A stretch of 64,000 nt of DNA. It comes from Phocaeicola salanitronis DSM 18170 (GTDB taxonomy: Bacteria; Bacteroidota; Bacteroidia; Bacteroidales; Bacteroidaceae). The notes under the pieces are model-generated. The model was not told the origin of the DNA. It worked only from the letters and a program-made list of their open reading frames with translations, and did not search any database. The stretch spans positions 558,001 to 622,000 of the forward strand of contig NC_015164.1 in the NCBI RefSeq assembly GCF_000190575.1, in the 5' to 3' direction. How positions within the stretch are numbered: position 1 is the first letter of the stretch; every line of letters begins with the position of its first letter. A program made the translations under genes and the position numbers. Shown in pieces: positions 16,745 through 24,309 of the stretch.

Positions 16745-16957
16745 TATAGTCATCAGAAATGGATTGCGAAAAATCCGTTAATCCTTTCTATTGAACACAG
16801 AGGCACAGAGGCACGGAGAAATAAATATATAGAGAAGTAAAGACCATAGAGCCAGACTTTTACTCTGTGAACTCTGTTCTCTCAAAAAATAAAGCTCTGT
16901 GTCTTTGTGTCTCTGTGTTCCATTCCATTTTTCGCAAACCAATTTTGTTTTACTATA
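16745..16957. repeat. MITE-like element with family A core (copy a)
   Basis: A 213-bp element. The left end starts TATAGT and includes ATTGCGAAAAA; the right end reads TTTTTCGCAAACCAATTTTG and then ACTATA, so the ends form an imperfect inverted repeat of about 30 bp. The core (16793-16920) is a family A palindrome with a distinctive loop containing GAACTCTGTTCTCTCAAA. The same layout and core recur at 28437-28651. Copies b and c share the ends but have a different core. Confidence 0.82.
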
Positions 16958-17048
16958 AATCATGCTTCATGCGAAAAACGGTGGCAAAAGTAGGCATAAA
17001 AAACGGGATTATTAACACGCCAATAGTTAATAATGCCGAAGGTTTTAT

Positions 17049-17056
17049 TACTTTTG
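17049..17056 (+). promoter_or_regulatory. Bacteroides-type -7 promoter box
   Basis: TACTTTTG matches TAnnTTTG and lies 52 bases before the ATG of the acetyltransferase gene. No clear -33 element is seen. Confidence 0.5.
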
Positions 17057-17108
17057 CAAGGCAAACGCCCCCGAAAGAGTTACGAATCCTAAAAAAAGAA
17101 AACAGAAC

Positions 17109-17765
17109 ATGAACACCCGCTTCCATCTGATAGACCGCTCCGCGTGGGAACGGAACGTCTACTTCGACTATTACTATCATCAAATCAAGTGCAAGTATAA
17201 TCTGAACGCCAACCTCGACATCACGCCTCTCGTGGAATGGCAAAAGGCGCGCGGGCTGCGCTTTTTCCCCGTGATGCTTTACGTCATCATGAAAGCCGTC
17301 AACCGGAACAAGGAGTTCCGGATGAGCTTCAACGCCGGCGGAGAGCTGGGATATTGGGAAGAAGTCGTGCCCAGCTACACCTTGTTCCATCCCGAGACCA
17401 AGACCTTTACGGATATCTGGAGCGAATACAGCGAGGATTTCGACACGTTCTATCAGACGGTCGTGGCAGACATGGAGCGCTACCGGAATGTAACGGGCGT
17501 CATCAAGGCGCGCCCATGCCAGCCAGCCAATTTCTGTCCCGTCTCGTGCCTGCCGTGGCTGAGCTATACGGCCTTTGCGCAGGACACCTATTCCGAGAGC
17601 ACGCTGCTCTTTCCCCTTATCAAGTTCGGGAAATATTTCGAGGCAGACGGAAGGACGCAAATACCCGTTTCGGTCTTTGTCAGCCATGCCGTAGCCGACG
17701 GGTATCATACGTGCAAGCTCATCAACGACATGCAGGAGATTGCGGAGCAGTTGTCCATTGCTTAG
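17109..17765 (+). CDS. CatA-like acyltransferase (chloramphenicol acetyltransferase family)
   Basis: A 218-residue protein matching type A chloramphenicol acetyltransferases over its whole length. The catalytic His lies in SHAVADGYH (the HxxxDG motif) near the C-terminus. The N-terminal R-x-x-YFDYYYHQIKCKYNL segment and FFPVMLYVIMKAVN are also characteristic. Many chromosomal members in Bacteroides have not been shown to act on chloramphenicol, so resistance is not implied. It is convergent with the smalltalk gene, the two stop codons overlapping. Confidence 0.85.
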   Translation: MNTRFHLIDRSAWERNVYFDYYYHQIKCKYNLNANLDITPLVEWQKARGLRFFPVMLYVIMKAVNRNKEFRMSFNAGGELGYWEEVVPSYTLFHPETKTFTDIWSEYSEDFDTFYQTVVADMERYRNVTGVIKARPCQPANFCPVSCLPWLSYTAFAQDTYSESTLLFPLIKFGKYFEADGRTQIPVSVFVSHAVADGYHTCKLINDMQEIAEQLSIA

Positions 17766-17863
17766 ATACAAGAAGTCACGCCCAAGGTCGTCCCGATAGC
17801 CGTCAGAATCGTAATCAATGTCTGGATAATAATCCCCCAAATGTTTTTCTTGTTGTTTTCCAT
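17762..17863 (-). CDS. Smalltalk micro-protein
   Basis: A 33-residue protein, MENNKKNIWGII then QTLITILTAIGTTLGVTSC and a final I. A basic N-terminus precedes one hydrophobic helix ending in the TTLGVTSC motif that marks the Bacteroidales family named smalltalk. Its stop overlaps the stop of the convergent CatA-like gene. In other Bacteroidales it accompanies an HU-like protein, as here (18181-18669, same strand), and often a peptidoglycan amidase and a VirE/DUF3987 protein. Probably a membrane peptide of unknown function. Confidence 0.85.
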   Translation of the reverse strand: MENNKKNIWGIIIQTLITILTAIGTTLGVTSCI

Positions 17864-17896
17864 AGTTTTTTAGTTTTTGAGTTTGTCAGTTTAATT

Positions 17897-18171
17897 GAAC
17901 ACAGAGACACAGAGACACAGAGGGATATTTTATGAATCAATGTAGGGGCGGGGTTCGCCCGCTCGTATGCGCTTTGTCACGCCGGCATGACAAGCAAATC
18001 TGTTTTATTAGTAGAGACGTCACATTGTGGCGTCTCTGAATACATCCACAAAATACATTCATATACAGAACCATACCGCGATCAACCCTGCGGACGGGGA
18101 GACGCCACAATGTGACGTCTCTACTAAAATACCTCTAAATAATTCCTCCGTGTCTCCGTGTCTCTGTGTTC
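17897..18171. repeat. Family A palindrome containing a family C palindrome
   Basis: Outer family A arms begin at 17897 (GAACACAGAGACACAGAG) and end at 18171 (CTCTGTGTTC). Inside, 18010-18125 is a family C hairpin with arms AGTAGAGACGTCACATTGTG and its perfect complement. A partial family E arm (TGTAGGGGCGGGGTTCGCCC) lies between them at about 17940. The nested unit fills the gap between smalltalk and the HU-like gene. Confidence 0.88.
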
Positions 18172-18180
18172 AAATATAAA

Positions 18181-18669
18181 TCACACGCCCGGCTCCGATG
18201 CGGCAGGCTTGCGTTTCGCCGCTTCGAGGTCCACGGTAGTCTCGCCGCTCTTCTCCGCCTTCAGCGTAGCCGCCTGCGCCAAACGGCTTGCCACGGGGTT
18301 GAACTGCGCCTTGCCGATAAGCCCCTCGAAGTCCGTACCGGGTGTGAAAATCACGTTGATGCCCGTGATGTTCGCCGCCGTAAACGCCTCCATCGTTTCC
18401 GCGCCCGCCGACGAGAGCGAAATCCAGAAGTCGCCCAGCGCGCCCAGCTGCACCTTGTTGCCGTTCAGGAGCATTTCCACCAGGCACTCGCACATGTCGA
18501 GCACCACGCCCTGCACCGTGCCGCGCGAATACACCCCGTTGTGGTCGGCAATGTGTTTCACAAACTTGTCAAAGGTCATCGACTCGCTCATCTGAGCACG
18601 CGCGTACGCTTTTTCGCTCGCTTCCTCGTCCAACGGGTTGCGCATCATGTAGACAGAATAGTTAATCAT
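18181..18669 (-). CDS. HU-like (histone family) DNA-binding protein
   Basis: A 162-residue protein of the divergent HU family found in Bacteroides accessory loci. The core has MTFDKFVKHIADHNGVYSRG, then GVVLDMCECLVEMLLNGNKVQLGALGDF, which is HU-like, and a C-terminal extension ending in KRKPAASEPGV. It probably binds DNA as a dimer. It pairs with smalltalk and, further on, with a VirE-like protein, a linkage seen repeatedly in this order. Repeats flank it on both sides. Confidence 0.8.
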   Translation of the reverse strand: MINYSVYMMRNPLDEEASEKAYARAQMSESMTFDKFVKHIADHNGVYSRGTVQGVVLDMCECLVEMLLNGNKVQLGALGDFWISLSSAGAETMEAFTAANITGINVIFTPGTDFEGLIGKAQFNPVASRLAQAATLKAEKSGETTVDLEAAKRKPAASEPGV

Positions 18670-19362
18670 AGTAGTTTAGTTTTAAGTTGGTTAGTTTTAA
18701 GTTTTTAAGTTTGTTAGTTTTTACCACAGATTACACCGATTTAATTAATAATTAATAATTAATAATGAATAACGGCGGATGTTCCGTAGCCAATTATTAA
18801 TTATTATAGTCAATCAGAAATGAATTGCGAAAAACTATAGCCTGTTTTTTTAGTAGAGACGTCACATTGTGGCGTCTCTGAATGCATCCGCAAGACATTC
18901 ACATACAAAAACATATAGCATCCCTTCGGTTGGGGAGACGCCACAATGTGACGTCTCTACTGCATTCCGTATTTTTCGCAAACCAATTTTGTTCTACTAT
19001 AATTATTAATTATTAATTGTTAATTATTAATTGTTCATTGCAAAGGTACGCCATCTTCTCCCGTCCGCCAAAAATCGGGCACCGCTAATGTGTAAAAATC
19101 TGTTAACAAAAGGAGCTTTTTGTGTTAAATCGAATTCACCTGTTGATTATCAGCCGTTTATGGGTTGCAATCGTCAACTGTATCTTGTCTGCTATCTCCA
19201 GACGGACTATCAACTGTCTGTGTCCGCACCACACATAAATCATTGCGCGCCGTGCATATCGATGAAAATTTATTGACAAACGCTTGGATATGTCAAAAAA
19301 AATCCCGAATATTGCATGTAAACATAATTTATTAACGTACAAACCTTAAAAGCATCTTAGCC
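18670..19362. other. Gene-free 690-bp region made largely of repeats
   Basis: It holds a single family B arm (about 18722-18740), AT-rich TTAATTATTAATTG tandems (about 18743-18804 and 19002-19035), MITE-like copy b (18805-19001) and about 325 bp of unique sequence before the lipoprotein gene that should contain its promoter. Short open frames here, for example 19136-19342 minus, have no recognizable features. Confidence 0.7.
18805..19001. repeat. MITE-like element with family C core (copy b)
   Basis: A 197-bp element with the same TATAGT and ACTATA ends and GCGAAAAA/TTTTTCGC arms as copies a and d, but with a family C core (GTAGAGACGTCACATTGTGG and complement). Copy c at 21857-22053 is almost identical apart from its outer left end and lies in the same orientation, so the two are direct repeats flanking the large lipoprotein gene. 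Confidence 0.85.
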
Positions 19363-21630
19363 ATGAAACGTTTTTTTACCCGTACCGTGCTCTTTACAGC
19401 ACTTCTTTTCCTTGCCGGATGCGGCGGAGAAGATCCCGTAGTCCCCGAACCCGAGCAGCCTGGCCAGCCGGTGCAACCCGAAAATCCCGATACGCCGCCT
19501 CCGTCCGAAGAGGAAGTGTCCGCTTTCGTCCCTATCGATTGGGAGCAGACGGAGCTTCGCGGCTTCGATGCGGGGACCGGCGAAGTGACTTTAACGTTTC
19601 AGGGAGGCGGGACGCTGCCCGAGTTCGACGACGGGCATTCGGTGATGGTCATCGAGACCGACACCTCGGCACACATCCGCCGGGTGATGCGGAGCGAGGC
19701 AGACGGCGCCACGGTACGCTTGCAGACGGTGCAAGCCAACATGACGGAACTTTTCGCCGACACCGAGTTCGCCGTCTCGCTCACGCCTTCCGCCGCGCGC
19801 ACCCGCACCCGCACGGGCGGCGTCACGTCTATCGACGAGGCGGGGGTGCTTCATCCCGTGAAGATTGTCGAACTGAACGGCGACGGCACTTACCGGAAGC
19901 TCTACGACGCCAAGGGGCAAAGCCGTGTGGACATCGGGGCAGAGAGCCGGATAGACCTCTATAATATAAATTTGAATGGGGTGGTCATCGCTTCGTCTGA
20001 TGACGGCAATATGGCTCTTTCATGGGAATCCCTCAAGCAGCGTTTCTCGCTAAAGGCAGACGGCTATTTAAAGTTCACCAAGCCTGTCCGCGAAGAAGAA
20101 GTCACGGAAGGTCTTAAAGTCAAGCTCAGCGAGCTGGAAGCATGTCGCTTTGTATTCGGGGCGGAGGTGTTGAGCGAGTTGATTTTGCGGGCTGACATGA
20201 AAGGCGAGTTCTCGTTCGCGTTGAAGGACCCTGTCGAATTGGCTCAATTCAAACCGCAGGTATACAAATTCATTACCCCTTCGGGCATTCCTGTTTTCTT
20301 TACCTTGACAAGCGGTTTGTTCGCCGACTTTACGGCGGAAGGCAGCACGGAAAACACGGCAAGGACAGGAGTCAGTGCCGAGGGAAAATTCAACTTAGGC
20401 TTTGAGTACACCGGCAACTGGAAACCCATTCATGAGTTCTTCTACGATTATGACGTATATCCGTTTGAAATATCGGGCAAGGCAGAAGCCGGGCTGAAAG
20501 CTTGGGTATACCCCCAATTGCAACTGAAAATGTACGATTTCCTGGGACCGTCAGTCGAACCCAGCCTTTACGTGCGCGATGAGTTCAAGTCGGGTTATTT
20601 CGACCAATTCGGAACGGTAGAGCAGGATTACTATACATGGAACGAGAAAATGTTTGCGGGCGTTGACTTGCAAATCGCTTTAGGGCTTGATTTCTTAGGG
20701 CTTGAACAAACCCTTACGCTGGTTAACGAGAACATTGTCGACAAACAGTTCTACAATGCGCCCGACGCCATCAAGCTGGTGTATCCCGATACCGGCGCGA
20801 ACGTGACGGTAGGCGAAGCGGTGCCCGTACGCTTCAATGTCACACGCAAAATGTTGGTAGCCGACCTCCCGCTTGCGCTGCTTCCCGTCAAGTTCGTTTC
20901 CGAGAAAGGCACGGTCAGCCAAGACTTCGCCATAACCGGCCCGCTGGGCAACGCCGACGTAGAGTGGACACCCGAAGCCGAAGGAGCCACCCTGACCGCC
21001 CAAATCTTCGATGCCGACGGCGAAGTGCTGCTGGAAGAAGTGTTCGCGCCGGAAGTGGAAGCAGCATATGAAAAATGGGTTACGGGTTCGGGAAAGATTG
21101 TAGAAGATTTAAACGGAAATGTTGTAGTCGAAGTTTATTGGGAGGATGTGCTTCGGCTTTACAAAAACGGGACCTACCTTTATACGCATAATCCTGACAA
21201 AATACCGCTTGAATGGATGCATGACGGGCTCCCCTACAACTCGTTGTCCCATGGGTATTGCACAGGGAAATATTGGTTTCTGGAGAATCCTTCGCGGTTG
21301 GTCTTAGAATTGGGGCAGAGTGTTGACTTGTCAACAAGTAACGGCAATCCGATACCCGGGCATATTTTCAGTATAAAATATATATTCGGGAAAAACGGTG
21401 CTTATGATATTATTTGGGGAGGAAATGATGATGGAAGCGTCAACAAAGATGTGATGGGAATACACTTTAAAGATGAGCAAGGGCAAACATCTGCTATTGT
21501 TTTTACGAAAGCTTCCGATTCAGCTCGAAATATGTCTCGCTCTACGGAAAAACGAATTCCGGTAACGCTACTTACAGTGGACGATGTAGGTAATGTGCTC
21601 GAACGTTCCGTTGAATGGCGTTCCCGATGA
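19363..21630 (+). CDS. Large cell-surface or periplasmic lipoprotein
   Basis: A 755-residue protein with a lipoprotein signal peptide: basic start MKRFFTR, hydrophobic core, and lipobox LAGC with Cys near residue 20. A Pro/Glu-rich linker follows (residues about 28-52, with repeated PEPEQP/PEN). The rest is predicted beta-rich, with no enzyme motif recognized. A Thr/Arg stretch near residue 145 (RTRTRTGG) may be a processing or flexible site. G+C is visibly higher than in the flanking repeats. It stands alone between direct repeats b and c. Function unknown. Confidence 0.75.
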   Translation: MKRFFTRTVLFTALLFLAGCGGEDPVVPEPEQPGQPVQPENPDTPPPSEEEVSAFVPIDWEQTELRGFDAGTGEVTLTFQGGGTLPEFDDGHSVMVIETDTSAHIRRVMRSEADGATVRLQTVQANMTELFADTEFAVSLTPSAARTRTRTGGVTSIDEAGVLHPVKIVELNGDGTYRKLYDAKGQSRVDIGAESRIDLYNINLNGVVIASSDDGNMALSWESLKQRFSLKADGYLKFTKPVREEEVTEGLKVKLSELEACRFVFGAEVLSELILRADMKGEFSFALKDPVELAQFKPQVYKFITPSGIPVFFTLTSGLFADFTAEGSTENTARTGVSAEGKFNLGFEYTGNWKPIHEFFYDYDVYPFEISGKAEAGLKAWVYPQLQLKMYDFLGPSVEPSLYVRDEFKSGYFDQFGTVEQDYYTWNEKMFAGVDLQIALGLDFLGLEQTLTLVNENIVDKQFYNAPDAIKLVYPDTGANVTVGEAVPVRFNVTRKMLVADLPLALLPVKFVSEKGTVSQDFAITGPLGNADVEWTPEAEGATLTAQIFDADGEVLLEEVFAPEVEAAYEKWVTGSGKIVEDLNGNVVVEVYWEDVLRLYKNGTYLYTHNPDKIPLEWMHDGLPYNSLSHGYCTGKYWFLENPSRLVLELGQSVDLSTSNGNPIPGHIFSIKYIFGKNGAYDIIWGGNDDGSVNKDVMGIHFKDEQGQTSAIVFTKASDSARNMSRSTEKRIPVTLLTVDDVGNVLERSVEWRSR

Positions 21631-21640
21631 ATTGTATTTT

Positions 21641-21841
21641 GTGACAGTGTGACAATTGTGACAAATGACAATAACTGAAAATGATTTTCCATCCGCCAAG
21701 GAAAAAGTGTGACTAAAATTTATATATATTATATATATAAATATATATAATATATATAATATAAATATATAACTTTTCTCTTCTTTCTTCCGTTTTCTGA
21801 AAAACATTATTGTCATTTGTCACAATTGTCACAATTGTCAC
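21641..21841. repeat. Palindrome with TGACAATTGTGACAAATGAC arms and AT-dinucleotide loop
   Basis: Left arm (21641-21674) and right arm (about 21807-21841) are near-perfect complements built from GTGACAATTGTGACA and AAATGACAATAA. The loop includes a 50-bp TA-rich dinucleotide tract (about 21720-21771). The TGACAAATGACAA motif also occurs in tandem at the end of the VirE-like gene (27889-27922). Confidence 0.8.
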
Positions 21842-21856
21842 GCCTTACCCCTGTGA

Positions 21857-22053
21857 TATATGGCCGAACAAAATGAATTGCGAAAAACTATAGCCTGTTT
21901 TTTAGTAGAGACGTCACATTGTGGCGTCTCTGAATGCATCCGCAAGACATTCACATACAAAAACATATAGCATCCCTGCGGTTGGGGAGACGCCACAATG
22001 TGACGTCTCTACTGCATTCCGTATTTTTCGCAAACCAATTTTGTTCCACTATA
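21857..22053. repeat. MITE-like element with family C core (copy c)
   Basis: Nearly identical to copy b across core and right end. The outermost left bases differ (TATATGGCCGAACAAAATGA in place of TATAGTCAATCAGAAATGA), which suggests left-end replacement. The remainder of the gap up to 22326 holds a GC-rich stretch (about 22117-22170) and the promoter of the coiled-coil gene. Confidence 0.83.
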
Positions 22054-22242
22054 AAAACACAAAAACGCATATATATGCATAATTCATTCTATCTGACTGC
22101 ATGCGCACACGGATATAGCCGCGCCGCGCCGGGCAAACAGGAGCCTTCGCACGGGCGCGCGCGGACTTCTCTATCTGCCCTTGTGTTTTTCTTACAATAT
22201 TTTTAAAATCCTTGATTGACAACAACTTTTTCATTATAAATT

Positions 22243-22274
22243 CTTGTTTTTTCGAAATATTTGTTTTATATTTG
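22243..22274 (+). promoter_or_regulatory. Bacteroides promoter with -33 and -7 boxes
   Basis: CTTG at 22243-22246 is followed after 20 bases by TATATTTG at 22267-22274. Spacing and -7 box fit the Bacteroidetes sigma consensus. The ATG of the coiled-coil gene is 52 bases downstream. Confidence 0.65.
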
Positions 22275-22326
22275 TAATTATCAACCAAGTAAAACGAACA
22301 AACCGTTAACTTTAAAACAACAATAT

Positions 22327-23067
22327 ATGAAAAAGCAAATGAAGAACATGCCCGCAATTCAGGAGGATGCCGAAGCAGAGCAGACAGCTCCGAAAGCCGG
22401 AGACATATTAAACGAACAAGACGCCTTCCTCCTGAAAAACAGCCGGAACATCATCGAGGGGCTGGGCAGGCACCTGATAGAAGAACGCCGCCTGAAAGAG
22501 CAAGCCCTGCAGGAAAGCGACCGCCACAAGCAGCGGGCGGACGACATGGCGGAAGAAGTCAAGCAAGCACATGCGGACGCCAGGCGGAAAGACGAGATAA
22601 TCAACCGCAAAGACGAGGAAATCAGCCGGATGCGCGCCGAGAGCGAGCGCAAGGACGCTGCCCATGCCGAAGAAATCAGCCGGATGCGTGCCGAAAACCT
22701 TGCCATCCGCAAAGCCGCGGTCACCTACCTGCACGAAACTTCCGCCGCCCGTAACGGGAAAAACACCTCCGCACCCCCCGCAATCCCCGAAATACTGAAT
22801 ACTCCCAAAGCCCGCTCCCTGCTCGGGAAACTGAGAGAAGGGCAAATCCTTGACGAACACTGGCAACCCCTCGGGCTCTCGAACGCCGAAAGGGGAATCG
22901 TGGCGCAATACATCTCCGGACAGCTGGGCATCGCCGCACAATGGCAGACGTTCGGCTCCTTGTGGAACATGAAGCCCGAAACGCTGCGCCGTGCCGCGGC
23001 AAAAGCGCTTGACCAACGGAAAACGCTCGACTTCCAAGAATTGCTGAAAGGCCTGCTGAGGGCGTAA
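22327..23067 (+). CDS. Coiled-coil protein of unknown function
   Basis: A 246-residue protein from ATG 22327; the open frame extends upstream but the promoter covers that part. Residues about 45-135 form a charged coiled coil with near-repeats EEISRMRAE(S/N). A linker with a Pro-rich stretch follows (SAPPAIPEILNTPKA), then a compact C-terminal domain (LLGKLREGQILDEHWQPLGLS, GIVAQYISGQLGIAAQWQTFGSLW). No family recognized. It lies in the phage-like accessory block. Confidence 0.65.
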   Translation: MKKQMKNMPAIQEDAEAEQTAPKAGDILNEQDAFLLKNSRNIIEGLGRHLIEERRLKEQALQESDRHKQRADDMAEEVKQAHADARRKDEIINRKDEEISRMRAESERKDAAHAEEISRMRAENLAIRKAAVTYLHETSAARNGKNTSAPPAIPEILNTPKARSLLGKLREGQILDEHWQPLGLSNAERGIVAQYISGQLGIAAQWQTFGSLWNMKPETLRRAAAKALDQRKTLDFQELLKGLLRA

Positions 23068-23069
23068 GC

Positions 23070-23195
23070 ATCAATGTGGCAATGTGATAATGTGCCAATG
23101 TGAAATGAAGTAATGAGCACATTAGCACATTATTTATTAGCACATTATTTATTAGCACATTGTTTATTAGCACATTGTTAATTAGCACATTGTGT
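23070..23195. repeat. Palindrome plus 15-bp tandem repeat
   Basis: After AATGTGCCAATGTGAAATG a complementary CACATTAGCACATTATT forms a hairpin, then the 15-base unit AGCACATTATTTATT is repeated about four times with single-base changes up to 23195. This lies between the coiled-coil gene and the convergent 34-residue gene. Spacers are absent, so it is not a CRISPR. Confidence 0.8.
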
Positions 23196-23204
23196 TTGCC
23201 CGTC

Positions 23205-23309
23205 TTATAGATTTGCAAGCCATTTCTTGCCTTTCGGCGTCCTGAACCAAATCAATATGCCGATGCCTATAACGAGGCATATCGAAAATAGAATGATTAA
23301 AAAATCCAT
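23205..23309 (-). CDS. 34-residue single-TM micro-protein
   Basis: The frame from ATG 23309 encodes MDFLIILFSICLVIGIGILI followed by WFRTPKGKKWLANL. One membrane helix is followed by a basic, amphipathic tail. It begins six bases after the stop of the DUF6722 gene on the same strand, which supports a two-gene operon. The size and layout would fit a small phage- or toxin-like membrane peptide, but no homology was recognized, so function is open. Confidence 0.6.
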   Translation of the reverse strand: MDFLIILFSICLVIGIGILIWFRTPKGKKWLANL

Positions 23310-23315
23310 ACTTAT

Positions 23316-23561
23316 CTATCGTTTTAGAATTTTATAACCTATTGCTGCAAACGTATATGTCAATGACACTCCTATTGTTGCCAATATGCCCTGTTGTATC
23401 CGGGCCTCATTCACTATAAGTGAAACTCCTCCTACCAAAGCCATTGACGTAAATACGAGCTTAGCCAAGTCAAAGAAAAATTTTCCAAGGTTTTCCCGGC
23501 TTAACTTTTCTTTTTCTTTTATTTCTTTTCGTTCCTCCTGTTGCCTTACAAAGTTGCTCAT
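23316..23561 (-). CDS. DUF6722-family small membrane protein
   Basis: An 81-residue protein. The charged N-terminal helix (QQEERKEIKEKEKLSRE) is followed by NLGKFFFDLAKLVFTSMALVGG and a second hydrophobic helix (ATIGVSLTYTFAAIGYKIL). The LGKFF-D-AKL motif is typical of DUF6722, small Bacteroidales proteins of mobile or phage-like loci. Probably two membrane helices. It is the first gene of a likely operon with the 34-residue gene. Confidence 0.72.
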   Translation of the reverse strand: MSNFVRQQEERKEIKEKEKLSRENLGKFFFDLAKLVFTSMALVGGVSLIVNEARIQQGILATIGVSLTYTFAAIGYKILKR

Positions 23562-23903
23562 AATGAATACAAAGATATAAAATTTTGCCCGATAAAAAAG
23601 ATTATTGAGGCAATAAATTTATCGTTCAAAAAATGGTTTAATCATATACTCTTATAAACGCATAAATTCTGAAAAGTACACGGATAAAATGTTAAAAATG
23701 CTTGTTGTGTATTCTTTTTGTCCGATTAGAAATGCGGTGGTACGCCTGCCCGTGCCAGCCACGCCGTGCCTGCCACGTGGCAGTTTTTTCCCAATCCATA
23801 CGCTTACCTTTGCTTCCGTAATCAAGGCGCCCGTGGTTTTTCACCACAGATTACACGGATTCAATTAACAATTAATAATTCATTACAGAGAAAGCAGAAG
23901 ACC
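23562..23903. other. Intergenic region with promoter and a family B arm
   Basis: It contains TACCTTTG at 23805-23812, a good -7 box for the following plus-strand genes, a TGCCACGTGGCA palindrome (23771-23782), and a single family B arm (ACCACAGATTACACGGATTC at about 23842). No further gene is seen. Confidence 0.55.
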
Positions 23904-24191
23904 ATGAAAGCATTTTTGAAAATCGAGCGTTGCGGCGAGGTGTTCAGCGTGCGCAGCGAGAAGGCGGAACAGGGAACGATAAGCAAACGGGTGGTGACAT
24001 TGAGCGACTGGTGCGGGCGGTACCCCGACCGCTACGTGGCGGTAATGCTGGGAGCGGTGGCAGAGGCGGACATCCATCCCGAAGACATCATCTACGGCGA
24101 ACTGCGCTTCCAGACGCACGACCACAACGAGCAGACCTATCAGGACATCACGCTGGTGAACTTCGTCAAGCTGGGAAACGAGGAAAACTGA
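23904..24191 (+). CDS. Small OB-fold-like protein (DUF3127/SSB-like)
   Basis: A 95-residue protein from ATG 23904, MKAFLKIERCGEVFSVRSEK. The pattern of short strands, with RVVTLSDWCGRYPDRYVAVMLG, then IIYGELRFQTHDHNEQTYQDI and TLVNFVKLG, resembles DUF3127 or other small single-strand-binding OB folds. The similarity is judged by eye only. It lies first in a plus-strand series with the antirepressor and VirE-like genes, which fits a nucleic-acid role. Confidence 0.5.
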   Translation: MKAFLKIERCGEVFSVRSEKAEQGTISKRVVTLSDWCGRYPDRYVAVMLGAVAEADIHPEDIIYGELRFQTHDHNEQTYQDITLVNFVKLGNEEN

Positions 24192-24205
24192 TTTGATTGA
24201 TAATC

Positions 24206-24293
24206 GAACACAGAGACACGGAGGCACAGAGGGATATTTTTATTCTTTGTCCTCTCAAAAAATAAAACTCTGTGCCTTTGTGCCTCTGTGTTC
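24206..24293. repeat. Family A palindrome
   Basis: An 88-bp copy starting GAACACAGAGACACGGAGGC and ending CTCTGTGTTC, with the loop element TTGTCCTCTCAAAAAATAAA shared with other copies. The plus strand is open in the antirepressor frame across the whole repeat, but the start codon lies after it. Confidence 0.9.
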
Positions 24294-24309
24294 AAATTTA
24301 AAAAGCATT

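Noticed and set aside
17109..17765. Acquired chloramphenicol resistance gene
   Set aside because: CatA-like chromosomal enzymes are common in Bacteroidales, and no mobile context specific to this gene is seen; activity cannot be inferred.
19136..19342. 68-codon minus-strand frame in the gap before the lipoprotein gene
   Set aside because: No start signal, motif or conserved layout; the stretch is more likely the lipoprotein upstream region.
23118..23195. Possible CRISPR array
   Set aside because: The units are contiguous 15-bp tandems with no spacers and no cas genes nearby.
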